From assembly GCF_009870125.1 (NCBI RefSeq), contig NC_046683.1, forward strand, positions 58,853,869 to 58,917,868: DNA of 64,000 nucleotides. Direction: 5' to 3'. Both the position numbers and the translations under genes were made by a program. The notes beneath the pieces are model-generated. The model saw only the letters and a list, made by a program, of their open reading frames with translations, made no database searches and had not been told where the DNA came from. This document shows, piece after piece, positions 38,488 to 49,469 of the stretch; within the stretch, counting starts at the first letter, position 1; each line of letters begins with the position of its first letter. This DNA comes from Drosophila pseudoobscura. Taxonomy: Eukaryota; Arthropoda; Insecta; Diptera; Drosophilidae.

Positions 38488-38544
38488 GTCTGTCTGTCCG
38501 TCTGTCCGTCCGTCCGTCTGTCCGTCTGTCCGTCTGTCCGTCCC
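38488..38544 (+). repeat. GTCY microsatellite of the mini-me element
   Basis: Fourteen or so GTCT/GTCC tetramers in tandem, one of the two microsatellites that mini-me elements carry. Confidence 0.9.
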
Positions 38545-39424
38545 CTTCAGCGCCTAATGCTCAAAGACTATAAGAGCTAGAGCAACGATGTTTTGGATCC
38601 AGACTTCTGTGATATGTCACTGCTCCAAAAATATTTCAAAACTTTGCCCCGCCCACTTCCGCCCCCACAAAGGGCGAAAATCTGTGGCATCCACAATTTT
38701 GACGATACGAGAAAACTAAAAACGCAGAATCGTAGAAGATGACTATATCTTCTAGAGTGCAAAATCTGAACCAGATCGTATAATTATTACAGCCAGAATC
38801 ACGAAAACAATTTCACTCTTTCTCGCTCTGTCTCACTCTAACACACAGGTTTCATGGTCGGTTTTGCCAATTGCAAAATATGAGTTCAAGGATCTCAGAA
38901 CCTATAAAAGCCAGAACAACCAAATTTGGTATCCACACTCCTGTGATATCGGACCTTGACCGTTTCCTGTCCAAATTTCGCCACACCCCCTTCCGCCCCC
39001 GCAAAGGACGAAAATCTGAGGCAACCACAAATCTCAGAGACTATTAAGGCTAGAGTAACCAAATTTGGTACACACACTCCTTTAAGATGTCACTATAAAA
39101 CGTATATCTCAGAATTTCGCCCCACCCCCATCCGCCCCCACAAAGGACGAAAATCTGTTGCATCCACAATATTGCAGATTCGAGAAAACTAAAAACGCAG
39201 AATCATAGATAATGACCATATCTATGAGATTGCTGAATCTGGATCAGATCAGATCATTTTTATAGCCAACAGGAACAAATCAATTTTCACTGGCTACGCA
39301 GCGCCCGACGTCACGCTCAGACTGATTTTCTGTCTCTCTCGCACGCACTCTTTGTCGTGTCGTTTAATATTAGCGGCGTCTGCCGGAGGAGAGCCATACT
39401 GACTTAGTATCGGGTATAACCGTA

Positions 39425-39448
39425 GAGTTGCGGTGTCCGCAGCAACTC
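39425..39448 (+). other. Terminal hairpin of the mini-me element
   Basis: GAGTTGC and GCAACTC form a 7-bp stem around a 10-base loop, in which GG and CC may also pair. A hairpin near the 3' end is a Helitron feature. Confidence 0.6.
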
Positions 39449-39470
39449 ACAACGTTCCACCTCGTTTTTT

Positions 39471-42460
39471 TTGTGTCTGTGTTGCGTGGCAGATTTGTGG
39501 AACTTAAGTGGTGTGTGGCGTCTTCTTCGGGCTAATTAGAAATAATTATTTATGCAGGTTCTTGCATCAGTCTTGACGGCTCGTAAACCGAAACTCTAGC
39601 AAAAAAACAAAACCAAAAATAAAAAATAAATAGAAATAAATAGAAATACATAAATCTACTGAAAATACTTTCAAAATACATTAAATAGAACCGGTTTAAG
39701 CTTCTGCTAAACCTGCTAAATTGTCTCCAAAAATAAAACCCACAAAAGATCGACTGGACAGGAATCTGAAGTGTAAACACTCCATTTTTAAGAGGTTCAA
39801 TCCGCACGGGTGGCCAAAGAGACAATACGCATTTGATTGATGGATTGATTGTCAATTTGATTGCCTTGCTGCCGCGGCTTCAATTCAGGGGCATTAACAG
39901 ACTCGACTCTATTTTTTTTGTTTCTCTATGAACTATGACAAACTGGGTCTCCACTCCTTTGTGTGCCATCGAATATCGATGACAGCAGCAGCGTTGGCGA
40001 TGACGCTTCCGTTTCGTCTGAGACTGGACTCCTCGATCAGTCAAGTGGCAATTATAATTTGCGGCCTTGCCACTTTGTTATTAATTACACAAGTTGTTAC
40101 ATCAGTCTGTGTTGCCACTTCCCGCGCCACTTCTCTTCCCCCGTGGCATTGTCAAGGCAATGGATTATGAAAAATGATATCTCTGGCTTCGATAAATCTA
40201 TGGCGGAATAAATTATTGACCATTATTTTTGGCCATCTACTACTTCTGAGCATTATAGTTGACTATCATTTATAATTATTTTAATAATATTTAGATGTGC
40301 CTAAAGCTAATTTGGCTAACAAAAATTGGGGCATGACCAAAACTGTTATACTGATACTTTTCAAGCCATACTTTTGGGCAGATATTTTTAACCTTTATAT
40401 TCTCCTAAAAGTTTGCCATTAATTCGGGAACTTGTGACGAAAGCTGACCAACTGAAACAATCCAAGGTGTTGCTAAATAAGTGTCTAAATAAAAACTAGA
40501 GAGATAAAGTTAGAGATAATAGAAGGCAAGTAATGAATGATTATTTCTCATAGTTGTTACAAAAGTGTACACATATATCATATTAATATTAAATATGTAA
40601 GCCAAAAACCATAACAATTTTTAATCAATAATACAATTTTCGACAGTTTGAATAAGAAATTGGAAATTTGTATCGTCTATCAAATAAATCGGAACTAGAA
40701 TGAAACAGGAGAAGTTTTGGTTTATTTTTTACGTCCATGTTGTGGCGTGAGAGCGAAGTGAATGCACCCAGCCGAGTATGCCAAAAGTGTGGTGCCAGGT
40801 GACAAGGTGGCAACCCTGGTCCGTCTGACAGATGGTCAGAGTTCGAGAGACGAACGTTACACTTGTCGTTTACTTTTATAAAGAAAATGCAAGACGGCTG
40901 CGATTTTCCTAAATGTTCCTCTGCAGGTAATAATATATGAAAATATAATAAACATTTTATGAACTCAAAAATATAGCTTACTAAAAATAATTATTTAAAT
41001 AAATATTATTTATTACTAAATCTGATAATATCCCCTGAATAATAAATAAATTTGTAATAATTAAAACAAATTGCAATTATCGAAAAAAATAACCAAAATC
41101 TAATTGATAATAAATGTAATAAAAATGTATGAATTATTGATTTATTAATTATTTATTGATTGACTTATTATTTTATTATTCATTTTATTAGTTATATGTA
41201 CATACATACATTTTATTTTATTATAATTTATTTTGTTGTATTTTTTTTAATTATTAATTTTTATTATTCATTTATTTATTAATAGTACTAAAATGTTGAA
41301 TTTTGGTATGAATAAAAAGTGATAAAAAAGGTTACATTTAATTAAAAAATTTATTTGAAAAAAAAACAATAAAATAAAACATTGTTAATTAAATTAAATT
41401 ATTATTTATGCTTTCTTCAGGAAGTATCCATCACTAGTGAATGCATATATTATCAGCTGCTTAGCGCTGCTCTTCTCTTTCTAGAATACTAAACGAACAC
41501 AAACGCATCAATGAAATTATCATACCAAAAACGAAAACGAGGAAACAAATAGTTTGTTTCATTAGTGGCAGATCTTAAACAGGCTAGACGAGTGAACCTG
41601 CCTCGGGTCATCAGCTTGGCTTTCTAAAATCAACGATGAGCGCGATAATTTATGGGGCATGTTTATTTAAACGGCGCTACTAAGAGCAACAACTGTATAC
41701 GCGTATACGTACGGAGCTCTTAAGTAAATCATTTTTGAGGCACTTAAACAGAGATAAGCGTAATAATCTAATTAATTTGCAGAAGAACAAACGGGTTCCC
41801 ATCCTCCAACCATCCCCAGCTATTAGATCATGCCCTCGATTCGATTTGCATAAAGGCAATTCATTTTGTCAACACACACGCACACACATTCCGATTCCCA
41901 GAGTGTTCTTCCGAACTTCCTGATCGCATTAGTTTCACTTTCTATCCCCATCAGCGTGGGAGGGTTCTGAGAGCCGTACGGGGGCCGAGGGCGTATCTTC
42001 ACACCTTCGAACAATGCCAGCGATTGTCTGCGGGGCGCAATCAAGGTACGGAGTATTGCCATAAATTATAAGATGTCGTTTATTGAAGCTCAGCCACAAT
42101 TCGGGCCATAAAATTAGAGCTTATGGCCGTTTCGGGTGCCAGCGTCAATTACTCACTCTCGCCCGCTGTTTGCCCATAAATCAAGCCGGAATTGGCCTCA
42201 GAGCATTACTCAGTCGCATAATCGGACGTCTCGAAATAGCCACCACTGGATAGGTATGCCGTGAATGAAACTGTTCTGCCACATTTGCGTATATTTTTAG
42301 ACGCCTCAAGTGTAATTATGCTGTCTCTCTTGGCACTTGAGCCGAGAGTTCGTGGTCGTAGTCGTGGTCGTGGTGGTGGTCGCGGTCTGGGTCGCACTTC
42401 TGATAGGATTTTCCCCCAAACTCGAGTTCAAGTTCAAGAGCAGGATGTGGGTTTTCATCG
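39471..42460. other. Intergenic DNA with an AT-rich block
   Basis: No gene seen. About 40920-41420 is extremely AT-rich with many TTATT/AATAA units and could be a decayed repeat. A GTCGTG period-6 run lies near 42350-42395. Confidence 0.5.
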
Positions 42461-42468
42461 TGTTGGGG

Positions 42469-42474
42469 TTTATT
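42469..42474 (-). terminator. Poly(A) signal of the gene at 42565-43367
   Basis: AATAAA on the minus strand, about 90 bases after the stop. Confidence 0.7.
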
Positions 42475-42564
42475 CGTTCTCAAAACTTAATAAATAACTA
42501 TAGTATATACACGTGACATTGGCAGACAACAATAAAATGGCTAAGGATGGAAGGGTCTTGCCTC

Positions 42565-43367
42565 TCAGAAGAGGAATGGCTGGGCGGGGGCATCGTAGTG
42601 ATAGCCATCCTCGCTGTGCGGCTCCACGATCTCCTGGGGCGGCAGGTAGCTGTTCACGGGCTCCTCCAGCGGGGCGGCATAGGAGGGGATCGGAATCTTG
42701 AACGTCGGCTTCGAGGGCGGCAGATACTCCGGCTGGGGCTGCTCCACCACGGGTGCGACGGGTGCCACGGACGGTGGCAGGTAAGCAGGCTTAGGTGGCA
42801 CAACCTTGACGATGGGAGCAGCAGGTGGCAGATATGCCGGCTTAGGAGGAGGCACAACCTTCACAACTGGCGGCGGGGGTGGCAGGTAAGAAGGCTTGGG
42901 TGTCACGACCTTCACAGTTGGCAGTGGGGGTGGCAGATACAAGGGCTTGGGTGTCACGACCTTCACAGTTGGCAGTGGGGGTGGCAGGTACGAGGGCTTG
43001 GGTGTCCTGACGACCGGAATCTCGGGCTTCACTGACGGCTGGGGCGGCAAGTAAACCGGAGTCGGCTTGGTCACAGGCTTCACCGGTGGCAAGTAAGACG
43101 GAACTGGAGCAATAACGCGAGCTGTCACGGGTTCCGGTGGCAGATATTCAGGCCCAGGGGTTGGCAGTTCGAAGGGAACACTCGGTGGATCGTAGTTGTA
43201 GCCGGGATGATCATGGTGATCATGATGATCGAACAGATGCGAGACATCGCCGGCCACCAGCGCGAGACCGCATAGAGCAAGGACCAGGAGTTTCTGAGTG
43301 GCAAAAGATAGATGTAGCTTTTATAGGACACTCTTTGGGCATCTTTCAGATGCGTTGGACAAACCAT
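42565..43367 (-). CDS. Secreted YLPP-repeat protein with His/Asp and GYR motifs
   Basis: Exon 1 is the ATG at 43365-43367, followed by the donor GTTTGT; exon 2 runs from 43293 down to 42565. The product has 243 residues. Signal peptide MKLLVLALCGLALVAG is followed by DVSHLFDHHDHHDHPGYNY and PPSVPF. The body has about a dozen YLPP or EYLPP units spaced 15-22 residues apart with PVVKVV or TVKVVTPKP between them. It ends EDGYHYDAPAQPFLF. This is the same plan as the CG15021-like gene: a GYxYxxPxxPF motif at each end. The short His/Asp run after DVSHLF may bind metal. A matrix or cuticle role is inferred. The start of exon 2 at a Lys codon after CAG is well supported, because the signal peptide opens exactly there. 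A CG15022-like identity is possible but unproven. Confidence 0.83.
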
Positions 43368-43467
43368 TTTGTTATCCAAGCGTTCTTCTTCTTCTTCAGT
43401 GGATGATACGTTCTCGCTGCGACGACTGCTACTCCCGAAATGATACAGTTTCCGGCAAGTGCTTCTT

Positions 43468-43475
43468 TATTTATA
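43468..43475 (-). promoter_or_regulatory. TATA box of the gene at 42565-43367
   Basis: TATAAATA on the minus strand. GTATCATTTCGGG lies about 30 bases downstream as an initiator, with a 5' UTR of about 77 bases. Confidence 0.75.
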
Positions 43476-43479
43476 CAGT

Positions 43480-44830
43480 TAGAGCTCTGGCCCGAGAACC
43501 GCGCGAGAGATGGCAGCCATAAAGCTGTCTACGCCGACGCTGCGTAGTCGAACAGAGACGATATGGCATCAGACTACTATCCAGATGATGGCGCGGCCTG
43601 TCAGCCAAGCGGCGTTTAGCATCAAGACACTTTGGCAGCAGCCGGTATTCGCTATTCGTATTTCAATGGCTTATTGAATCGAATCTCTTAATTCGCAGTC
43701 ATCCGCGTTGCGTTGGCTTTTGTTTCAGAGATCTCTCTCTGTTTGGCCAAGAGTCATTAAACTTGTTGGGTTTTATGATAGCCAACTATAGCCAACTATT
43801 TGAGATACTTTTTTGTGCCAGAGCCCCCCCAAAAAAAGACCAAGATATTTAGGAGTCACTAAAATTGTTAGAGGAGGGTAAAGACTTCTTTGCTGTAGAA
43901 TAACCCCATGATTGTCATGTAACATTAACTTCCTGTTTTGTTGAGGTACACCAAGAGAAAAAAAGCCTTGGAAATTGAATATTTTCATGGATTTGCAACG
44001 AGAGTGGAAATATATTTCCTGCACCCCTGAATACTCGCCACGCGCGCTTGCCAACCCCCGTCTCGCTCGGTTCACACGCTCTCGCCGATATGTAACGAGT
44101 CGACGATGACACACAACTTTTTTATACAATAGAGAGATATCTCTATATATTACAAAGCTTTCTGTTTCAATTAAATACATTTAAATCTAAGCGAATTGTC
44201 TTTCAATTCCACTTTCTTTGTATTTAAGAACCACATATTCAAGGTCTAGTATAGTAGACCAGTAGAACCAGTAACGATTAGTAGTATAGCGTATACTTGA
44301 TTCGTTTTAGAGTTAAATCTGGCCTAGTTCACGCTTGCCCCATCTCTGGACCAGCATTGAAAGAGGTCAGAGGCTGTCGTTTGATAGCTGGCGGCTGCAA
44401 TTGGCGATTAGCGAGTGTTTCTGTAACAGACACCGACCCCAGCGAACAATCAATATCTGTGTATCTATATATATATATCTTTTAGCATCATTTTTCATTC
44501 CTAAAGACAATAATTATAGACAGCTGCAGGTGATGATGAGGCCAGACCAAAAGACCAATAGCTGAGGCTTCAGCTACTTCGGTTGATTGGCCGCAATCCG
44601 CTTTTGGGGGTCGCGCATGGCGAGATCCAATTTCCAAGCCGTGGAGCCTGTGTCTGTGTCTGTGTCCCTTTTTGGACGGCTCGAACCTCTGGCTAAATGT
44701 CTTTAATAGGTTCGACCTTGAGGCTGCTGTCGAAATAGTCACTCAAACAATGGATTGGTGAAATATCTCAGGCTGGAGTGTCGGAGTTTAAATTTCATTT
44801 CGTTTGCTGTTTTGTTTTTGTTTTAAAATG
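43480..44830. other. Intergenic DNA
   Basis: No gene seen. A sequence starting TACACCAAGAGAAAA at 43949 resembles the end of the dispersed repeat found at 8341 and 61857. Confidence 0.55.
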
Positions 44831-44832
44831 AT

Positions 44833-44838
44833 TTTAAT
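44833..44838 (-). terminator. Variant poly(A) signal of the gene at 44948-46065
   Basis: ATTAAA on the minus strand about 110 bases after the stop. No AATAAA is nearer. Confidence 0.45.
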
Positions 44839-44947
44839 AGAGGGAAAAAAAATAAAAAAAAAATTTGCAAAGCTTAAAAATAGATGCAGTATTTATGAGG
44901 TTGGGTGTATCGGAGGGGGGTGTGTGTTCGATGGGGGGTGTGGCGGC

Positions 44948-46065
44948 CTATTGCCTGAAGCGACGCAGTGGCGGCTTGTACTGGTAGCCCTGCTCGGGGA
45001 CGTGGACGTGGTTCTCCGACTGCAGGGGCAGGGCGTACGATGGTATGGGGATGTGGAAGTCGATCTCTGGCTGATGCTGGTGCTGGTGGTGGTGATGCTC
45101 CGCACTGGGCGGCAGGTAGCTCGACTCTGGCCGGGGGGCGGGTGGCAGGTAGCTGGCCTTGGGCGCCACTGCCGGGGGCGGTGGTGGCGGCGGCAGACTG
45201 GGAGCCACCTTGGGAGGCAGATATCTGGCCGCGGGCTCCTCTGCGGGCAGGTACTTGCTGGCCGGTGGTGCTGGTGGCAGATAGCTCTTCTCCGGCTTGG
45301 CAGGAGGCAAGTAGCTGGGCTTCGGTGCAACGGCTGGTGGCGGAGGTGGTGGCGGCAGGCTGGGGGCGACCTTAGGGGGCAGATACTTGGGTGCGGGTGC
45401 AGGTGCAGGTGCAGGAGGCAGGTACTTGGGTGCGGGTGCAGGTGCAGGAGGCAGGTACTTTGGAGCAGGCGCGGGTGCAGGAGGCAGGTACTTGGGTGCA
45501 GGCGCGGGTGCAGGTGCAGGGGGCAGATACTTCACTTCCGGCTTGGAAGGGGGCAAGTAGCTGGTCTTGGGGGCTGGCGGCGGTGGTGGTGGCGGCAGCG
45601 ACGCCTTAGGTGGCAGATACTTCTGGCGGGGCTTCTCCGCTGGCGGCAGGTAGCTGCTCTTCGGAGCCGGCGGTGGTCCTCCATAGCTGTAGCCGCTGGG
45701 AATGTTGAACTTGGGCTCCTGCTCCACATGATGGTGGTGGTGGTGGGGCTCTGGCTGGTAGTGCAGATCTATGTGCAGATCGTGGTGGCCATCTTGGTGA
45801 CTGGCGTGCGAGGAGTGGGCATGGGCATCGTAGTGATAATCGTGATGATCATGATGGTCATGATGATCGTGATGATCGTGATGGTCGTGCTCGTGATGGT
45901 GCCCGTGGCCACCGCCCCCAAACAGATGGGACACATCCGCCCGGACACAGACAGCAGCAAGGCCTGCCAGGGCCAACAGGATCAGCATGGGTTTCTGCAG
46001 GAGACGGGAATGATTATAGCTACTCCATTTGGGATCGAGGATGCGGCATGCCATCTATTTACCAT
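44948..46065 (-). CDS. Secreted His-rich YLPP-repeat protein
   Basis: Exon 1 is the ATG at 46063-46065, followed by the donor GTAAAT; exon 2 runs from 45994 down to 44948. The product has 349 residues. A signal peptide (MKPMLILLALAGLAAVCVRA) leads to DVSHLF, a Gly/His patch and a long HDHHDHHD run with about 30 His in 60 residues. The body repeats PAPAPKYLPP, SYLPPAKPE and PSLPPPPPPP. The end is GYQYKPPLRRFRQ, the basic form of the closing GYxY motif. The His run could bind metal or act in pH-dependent assembly; that is a guess from composition. Repeats differ at third positions, so the array is not very young. A longer frame reaches to 46054 but lacks a signal peptide start and ignores the CTGCAG acceptor, so the split start is preferred. 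Confidence 0.84.
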
Positions 46066-46166
46066 TCCGTTGGGATATATTCCTGCGATTCCGACGGTGG
46101 ACGATGGTGATGTTGCTGCCGTTTGCTGACGGCTTCAAGTAATGTCACTATCGTTGATGGCCCCCT

Positions 46167-46174
46167 CTTTTATA
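46167..46174 (-). promoter_or_regulatory. TATA box of the gene at 44948-46065
   Basis: TATAAAAG on the minus strand, with GACATTACTTG about 30 bases downstream and a 5' UTR of about 78 bases. Confidence 0.75.
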
Positions 46175-46179
46175 CTCCG

Positions 46180-46660
46180 ATCGCAGTCGCAGCTTCCTCA
46201 ACTCCAACTCCGACTCCGACTCAAACTCCAACTCGATCTCGAATCTCCATCTTGAGGTTCGATCTTTGGGCAGCAATCAGCAGCATTAGTTTATGCCCAA
46301 AACAAAGGCCAGCGGTGCATAATTTTCGGTTCGGTTTTCTTCACACTTTTCTTGCTTTTCATGAACTTGTGATCCGATCCACTCGGTCGGTGGCAATTAT
46401 CGGCGTGTGGTTTCCTTTCCCCCCCGAAACATTAATGCTATTTTGGATTTAATTAGCCGCACAACAAAAGCTTCGTCCGGCAGCCACCGGTGGTCCGTCA
46501 GAGGCGCCTCATGAATATGCAGCGGATGCGTCGTCGAAATATAAATCGTGAAACGTGAGACAATTGGCGGTGATTGACTCGACAGCCACTCGGCCTTATC
46601 CCGCCGCATAATGCAAGAGATATCCAAAGTGGATCAACGGGGCGATTAATGGGGTTAACA
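46180..46660. other. Intergenic DNA
   Basis: An ACTCC/ACTCG period-6 repeat occupies 46198-46248, directly upstream of the preceding TATA box. Nothing else was recognised. Confidence 0.6.
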
Positions 46661-46668
46661 AAACAGCA

Positions 46669-46674
46669 TTTATT
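46669..46674 (-). terminator. Poly(A) signal of the gene at 46801-47393
   Basis: AATAAA on the minus strand, about 130 bases after the stop. Confidence 0.7.
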
Positions 46675-46800
46675 ATACGTTGTCTCTAAATTATATAATC
46701 CTAGGCCTAAACGATTCAAAAAAAAACAACAACAGTCCAGGACGGGGCGATACTTCAGGGTTCGGGGTTCAGTGCAGTGCAGTGGTGTGTGGAGTGGTTC

Positions 46801-47393
46801 CTAGAACACAAACGCCTTGGCGGGCGCCTCGTAGTGGTATCCGTGCTCCTCCTCTGGCTCCGGCTCCGGCTGTGGCTCTGGCTGTGGGGGCGGCAGGTAG
46901 ATAGGTGCTGGCGTCGGGGCAGGCGTTGTGGTCGTTGTGGTCGGTGGGGGAGGTGGCAGATAAGTAGGGGCGGGCGTGGGTGGCGGTGTGGTTGTCGTTG
47001 TGGTCGGTGGTGGAGGTGGCAGGTAGGTTGGGGCAGGTGTGGGTGCCGGTGTCGTTGTTGTGGTCGTGGTTGTGGTTGTTGTTGGTGGCGGCGGCGGCAG
47101 ATACGTGGGCACTGGCTTCGGCGGCAGGTACGTTGGCGGTGGTGTGGGTGGTTCTGTTGTGGTTGTCACTACCACAAAGGGCACCACCGGCTTGGGATAG
47201 TCATAGCCATAGCCCTGATGCTCCTGCTGATGCTCCTCCAGGAGTTCCAGCGGCAGATGCGAGACATCCCCGGCAGCCAGAGACAGCAGCATGCCAAAGG
47301 TGGCCAAAATGAAGAATTTCTGCATGAAATGCCCCAATTGAAGATCGTTATCGTGTCGCGGGATAGGGTATTAGGATTTTGAAGACTCACCAT
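46801..47393 (-). CDS. Secreted Thr/Pro-rich mucin-like YLPP protein
   Basis: Exon 1 is the ATG at 47391-47393 with a perfect donor, GTGAGT; exon 2 runs from 47319 down to 46801. The product has 173 residues: signal peptide MKFFILATFGMLLSLAAG, DVSHLPLELLEEHQQEH, and GYGYDYPKPVVPF. Four TYLPP or IYLPP blocks alternate with runs of Thr (up to 12) and PAPTPAP. It ends EEEHGYHYEAPAKAFVF, the hydrophobic form of the closing motif. Thr runs beside Pro are typical O-glycosylation substrates, so a mucin-like matrix role is plausible. An in-frame ATG just upstream of the acceptor would add a few residues, but the cluster-wide gene structure and the GTGAGT donor argue against it. Confidence 0.84.
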
Positions 47394-47463
47394 GTCTGTT
47401 ATCGTATGTTACACCTTGAGCTCGTAGACCACAAATGATTGACCAATACCACGGGTAGCTGTT

Positions 47464-47471
47464 TATTTATA
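47464..47471 (-). promoter_or_regulatory. TATA box of the gene at 46801-47393
   Basis: TATAAATA on the minus strand. AATCATTTGTGG follows about 30 bases downstream, very like the start region of the gene at 36568. Confidence 0.75.
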
Positions 47472-47479
47472 GTCGAAAA

Positions 47480-48880
47480 TTCTAAGACCTAGTCCATGGG
47501 CTCTCCAAAGGCCAATTATTATCATTTAAATCGATATCGGGCTTAAGCGCGATTCATGGCAGCACCAGCACCAGCATCGGCATCGGCAAGCATTCTTTGT
47601 ATCGGTAAAAATGTATCTGTCTCAGTTTCGCTTTCAATGTATCTGTAGCGCAGTATCTGCCTCTGCCTCTGCCTCTGTATCGGTGTCCATGTTTGTATGA
47701 ATTATTAGCGCCACAATGCTGTTGCTGTTGCTGTTGCTGCTGCCTCTGTCTTCATCATTGTTTCTGGCTTCAGTCCAAAATCTCCGCTTCAGAGCCATTA
47801 TCTTTTTTATGAGCCCCCATGGTGGGGCTTTTCATCAGCGTCGTCACTCCAGCGTTGGCTCAAGCAGCGCTTCAGTTTCTGTGGCATTGTCTGTGGTGTC
47901 AAAGTGAGCCTCTGCTTCCGACCCACTGCCGGCTGACCCACAGCGATAGAGAGGAGAGGAGCTGCTGCTGCTGCTGCCGCTGCCGCTGCCGCTGCGTTAG
48001 TTCCGCCGCATCGGGCAGCGTTGTAAGAGCGATCCGCTAGCTGTCATAAATCATTTAGACTTCATTTATAATAATTATGGCGCGCGCTGCCTTTTGCAGC
48101 AGCTCAAGAAGTCTCCAGTGGAGTAGAGTGGCGTGGAGTGGAGTGGCGGCCAGCGTTTCATGGACAATGACGGACAATGAAGCTGTCTCTGGTCTCTGGG
48201 ACATGAGCTTGCGGAAGCAATTCCAAATCTTACAAATCAATACAAGAATCGGAGGCACAGGTGGGTGTTAGGCGGTTTGCAGATGGGGAGACTGGAATAT
48301 ACATTTTGACAAATTTCCCATATCTTTAACGGCTGCGTTTAAACAACTAATTAGTTGGATTAGAGCGTCGCTAATCGCGATTTGGTAAACAAACAGTGAC
48401 AGAGCCGTGGCTCAACTATCACTTTTTGTTTCATTCTTCGGCGGATAATTTATGCGGGTTGTTGAACCGCCCCAAACGGCGGTGGATCGATTCGATCCGG
48501 CTGATCGATTGTCAAGTGCCGGACGGAAACTGGACGGCGTGTGCTGTGCTCGCCTCTTGCCAAAAATCCGCGTAATTTATGCCGATTATGAAATTAATTG
48601 TCGTTCTTTATGGCCATTTGTCTCATCGTCTTCAATGGCTAGGCCTGTGTCTCTCTTCATAGACCCGAGACCTGTGCAAATTCGTAACCGGTTTTGGATT
48701 AAAGGCATATTTTGTCAAGCATGAACATTTATTTTAGCAAGACGCTAAGTCTACTACAATCCGCAGAGATACGACTAGGTGGAATCTCGTTCTAAGCCGA
48801 GTCCAAGGCAAGTCTTAGCCGTAAGCCCTGCCCAAGGGCTTCTGGTGAAAGGAACGCCGCTAGATCTTGGGGGGGATTTC
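47480..48880. other. Intergenic DNA
   Basis: No gene seen. GCCTCT hexamers near 47660-47680 and TGC/GCTGCC triplet and hexamer runs near 47716-47740 and 47960-47995 are simple repeats. Confidence 0.6.
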
Positions 48881-48883
48881 AAT

Positions 48884-48889
48884 TTTATT
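48884..48889 (-). terminator. Poly(A) signal of the gene at 48946-49338
   Basis: AATAAA on the minus strand, about 57 bases after the stop. Confidence 0.7.
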
Positions 48890-48945
48890 ATCTTTAGACA
48901 GAAAACTTTGGTACAAATTCGAGGGGAAACAAGGTAGGGTCTCGC

Positions 48946-49338
48946 TCAGCTCTTGAATCGCCTGCTGGGCACCTGGTACTTGTAGCCGTGAATGCTGCTG
49001 GCACTTTTACTGCTGAAGGCGGATATTGGCTGGGATTCGTCGGCTGGCTCTTCGGCCTGGCCCAGCTCTGCGTCGGATGGGGCCACGGGTATGGCGTCCT
49101 GGGGGAACTTCTCGCCCGTGGGGAACTCATTGCTGACCTCCAGCTCCAGCTGGGTGACCTTGGGCACGTCGTAGACGAAGCCATTACCAGAGCGCACCAG
49201 CTGTGAGACATCCGATGTGGCGGAATGCAGACAAACCGTCAACAGCAGCAGCATCAGCAGGCCAAAAATGGAGAGACGCTGCAGGGAAGAGCGTGAGGCG
49301 AATGTGTGGCAAGAGGCTAATGACAAGGCGCTTACCAT
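48946..49338 (-). CDS. Short secreted GYR-motif protein without YLPP repeats
   Basis: Exon 1 is the ATG at 49336-49338, followed by the donor GTAAGC; exon 2 runs from 49278 down to 48946. The product has 111 residues. Signal peptide MRLSIFGLLMLLLLTVCLHS is followed by DVSQL, then GNGFVYDVPKVTQLE, an acidic non-repetitive middle and the closing HGYKYQVPSRRFKS. It is the smallest cluster member and keeps the frame of the family (signal, DVSxL, first aromatic motif, closing GYxYxxP..RRF) without any proline-repeat body. Reading straight through the intron also stays open and would give a longer protein with a poor signal peptide. The spliced form is preferred because it matches all nine neighbours. 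Confidence 0.8.
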   Translation of the reverse strand: MVSALSLASCHTFASRSSLQRLSIFGLLMLLLLTVCLHSATSDVSQLVRSGNGFVYDVPKVTQLELEVSNEFPTGEKFPQDAIPVAPSDAELGQAEEPADESQPISAFSSKSASSIHGYKYQVPSRRFKS

Positions 49339-49457
49339 GGTATCGTGTGTGATCTTGACTGGGGGAATGGAATGGCTCTTAGAATGGAGTTGGATCTCGG
49401 TCGCTTCCAGCCAAACGTTGCTCGAGCGAATGCAAGCGCCGGCGCTGAGACCCCAAC

Positions 49458-49465
49458 TATTTATA
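49458..49465 (-). promoter_or_regulatory. TATA box of the gene at 48946-49338
   Basis: TATAAATA on the minus strand, with GCATTCGCTCG about 30 bases downstream and a 5' UTR of about 96 bases. Confidence 0.75.
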
Positions 49466-49469
49466 CTTC

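Larger units (their letters stand above)
38340..39470 (+). mobile_element. Mini-me/DINE-1 (Helitron-like) nonautonomous element
   Basis: About 1.1 kb, from a TATACCCGATACTC start to a hairpin near the far end (GAGTTGC..GCAACTC at 39425-39448). It has the hallmarks of mini-me elements: a TA run near 38441-38451, the core TTGATCAGCATCAATAGCCG, and a GTCY (GTCT/GTCC) microsatellite at 38488-38544. It codes for nothing. A 140-160-base segment occurs three times inside (about 38566-38715, 38896-39030 and 39031-39190). Mini-me and DINE-1 are abundant in Drosophila and are grouped with Helitrons. The exact ends are approximate. Confidence 0.8.

Noticed and set aside
44804-46129. 441-residue plus-strand open frame
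   Set aside because: Antisense shadow of the His/YLPP gene; its Gly/Arg/Trp-rich composition is typical of reversed proline repeats.
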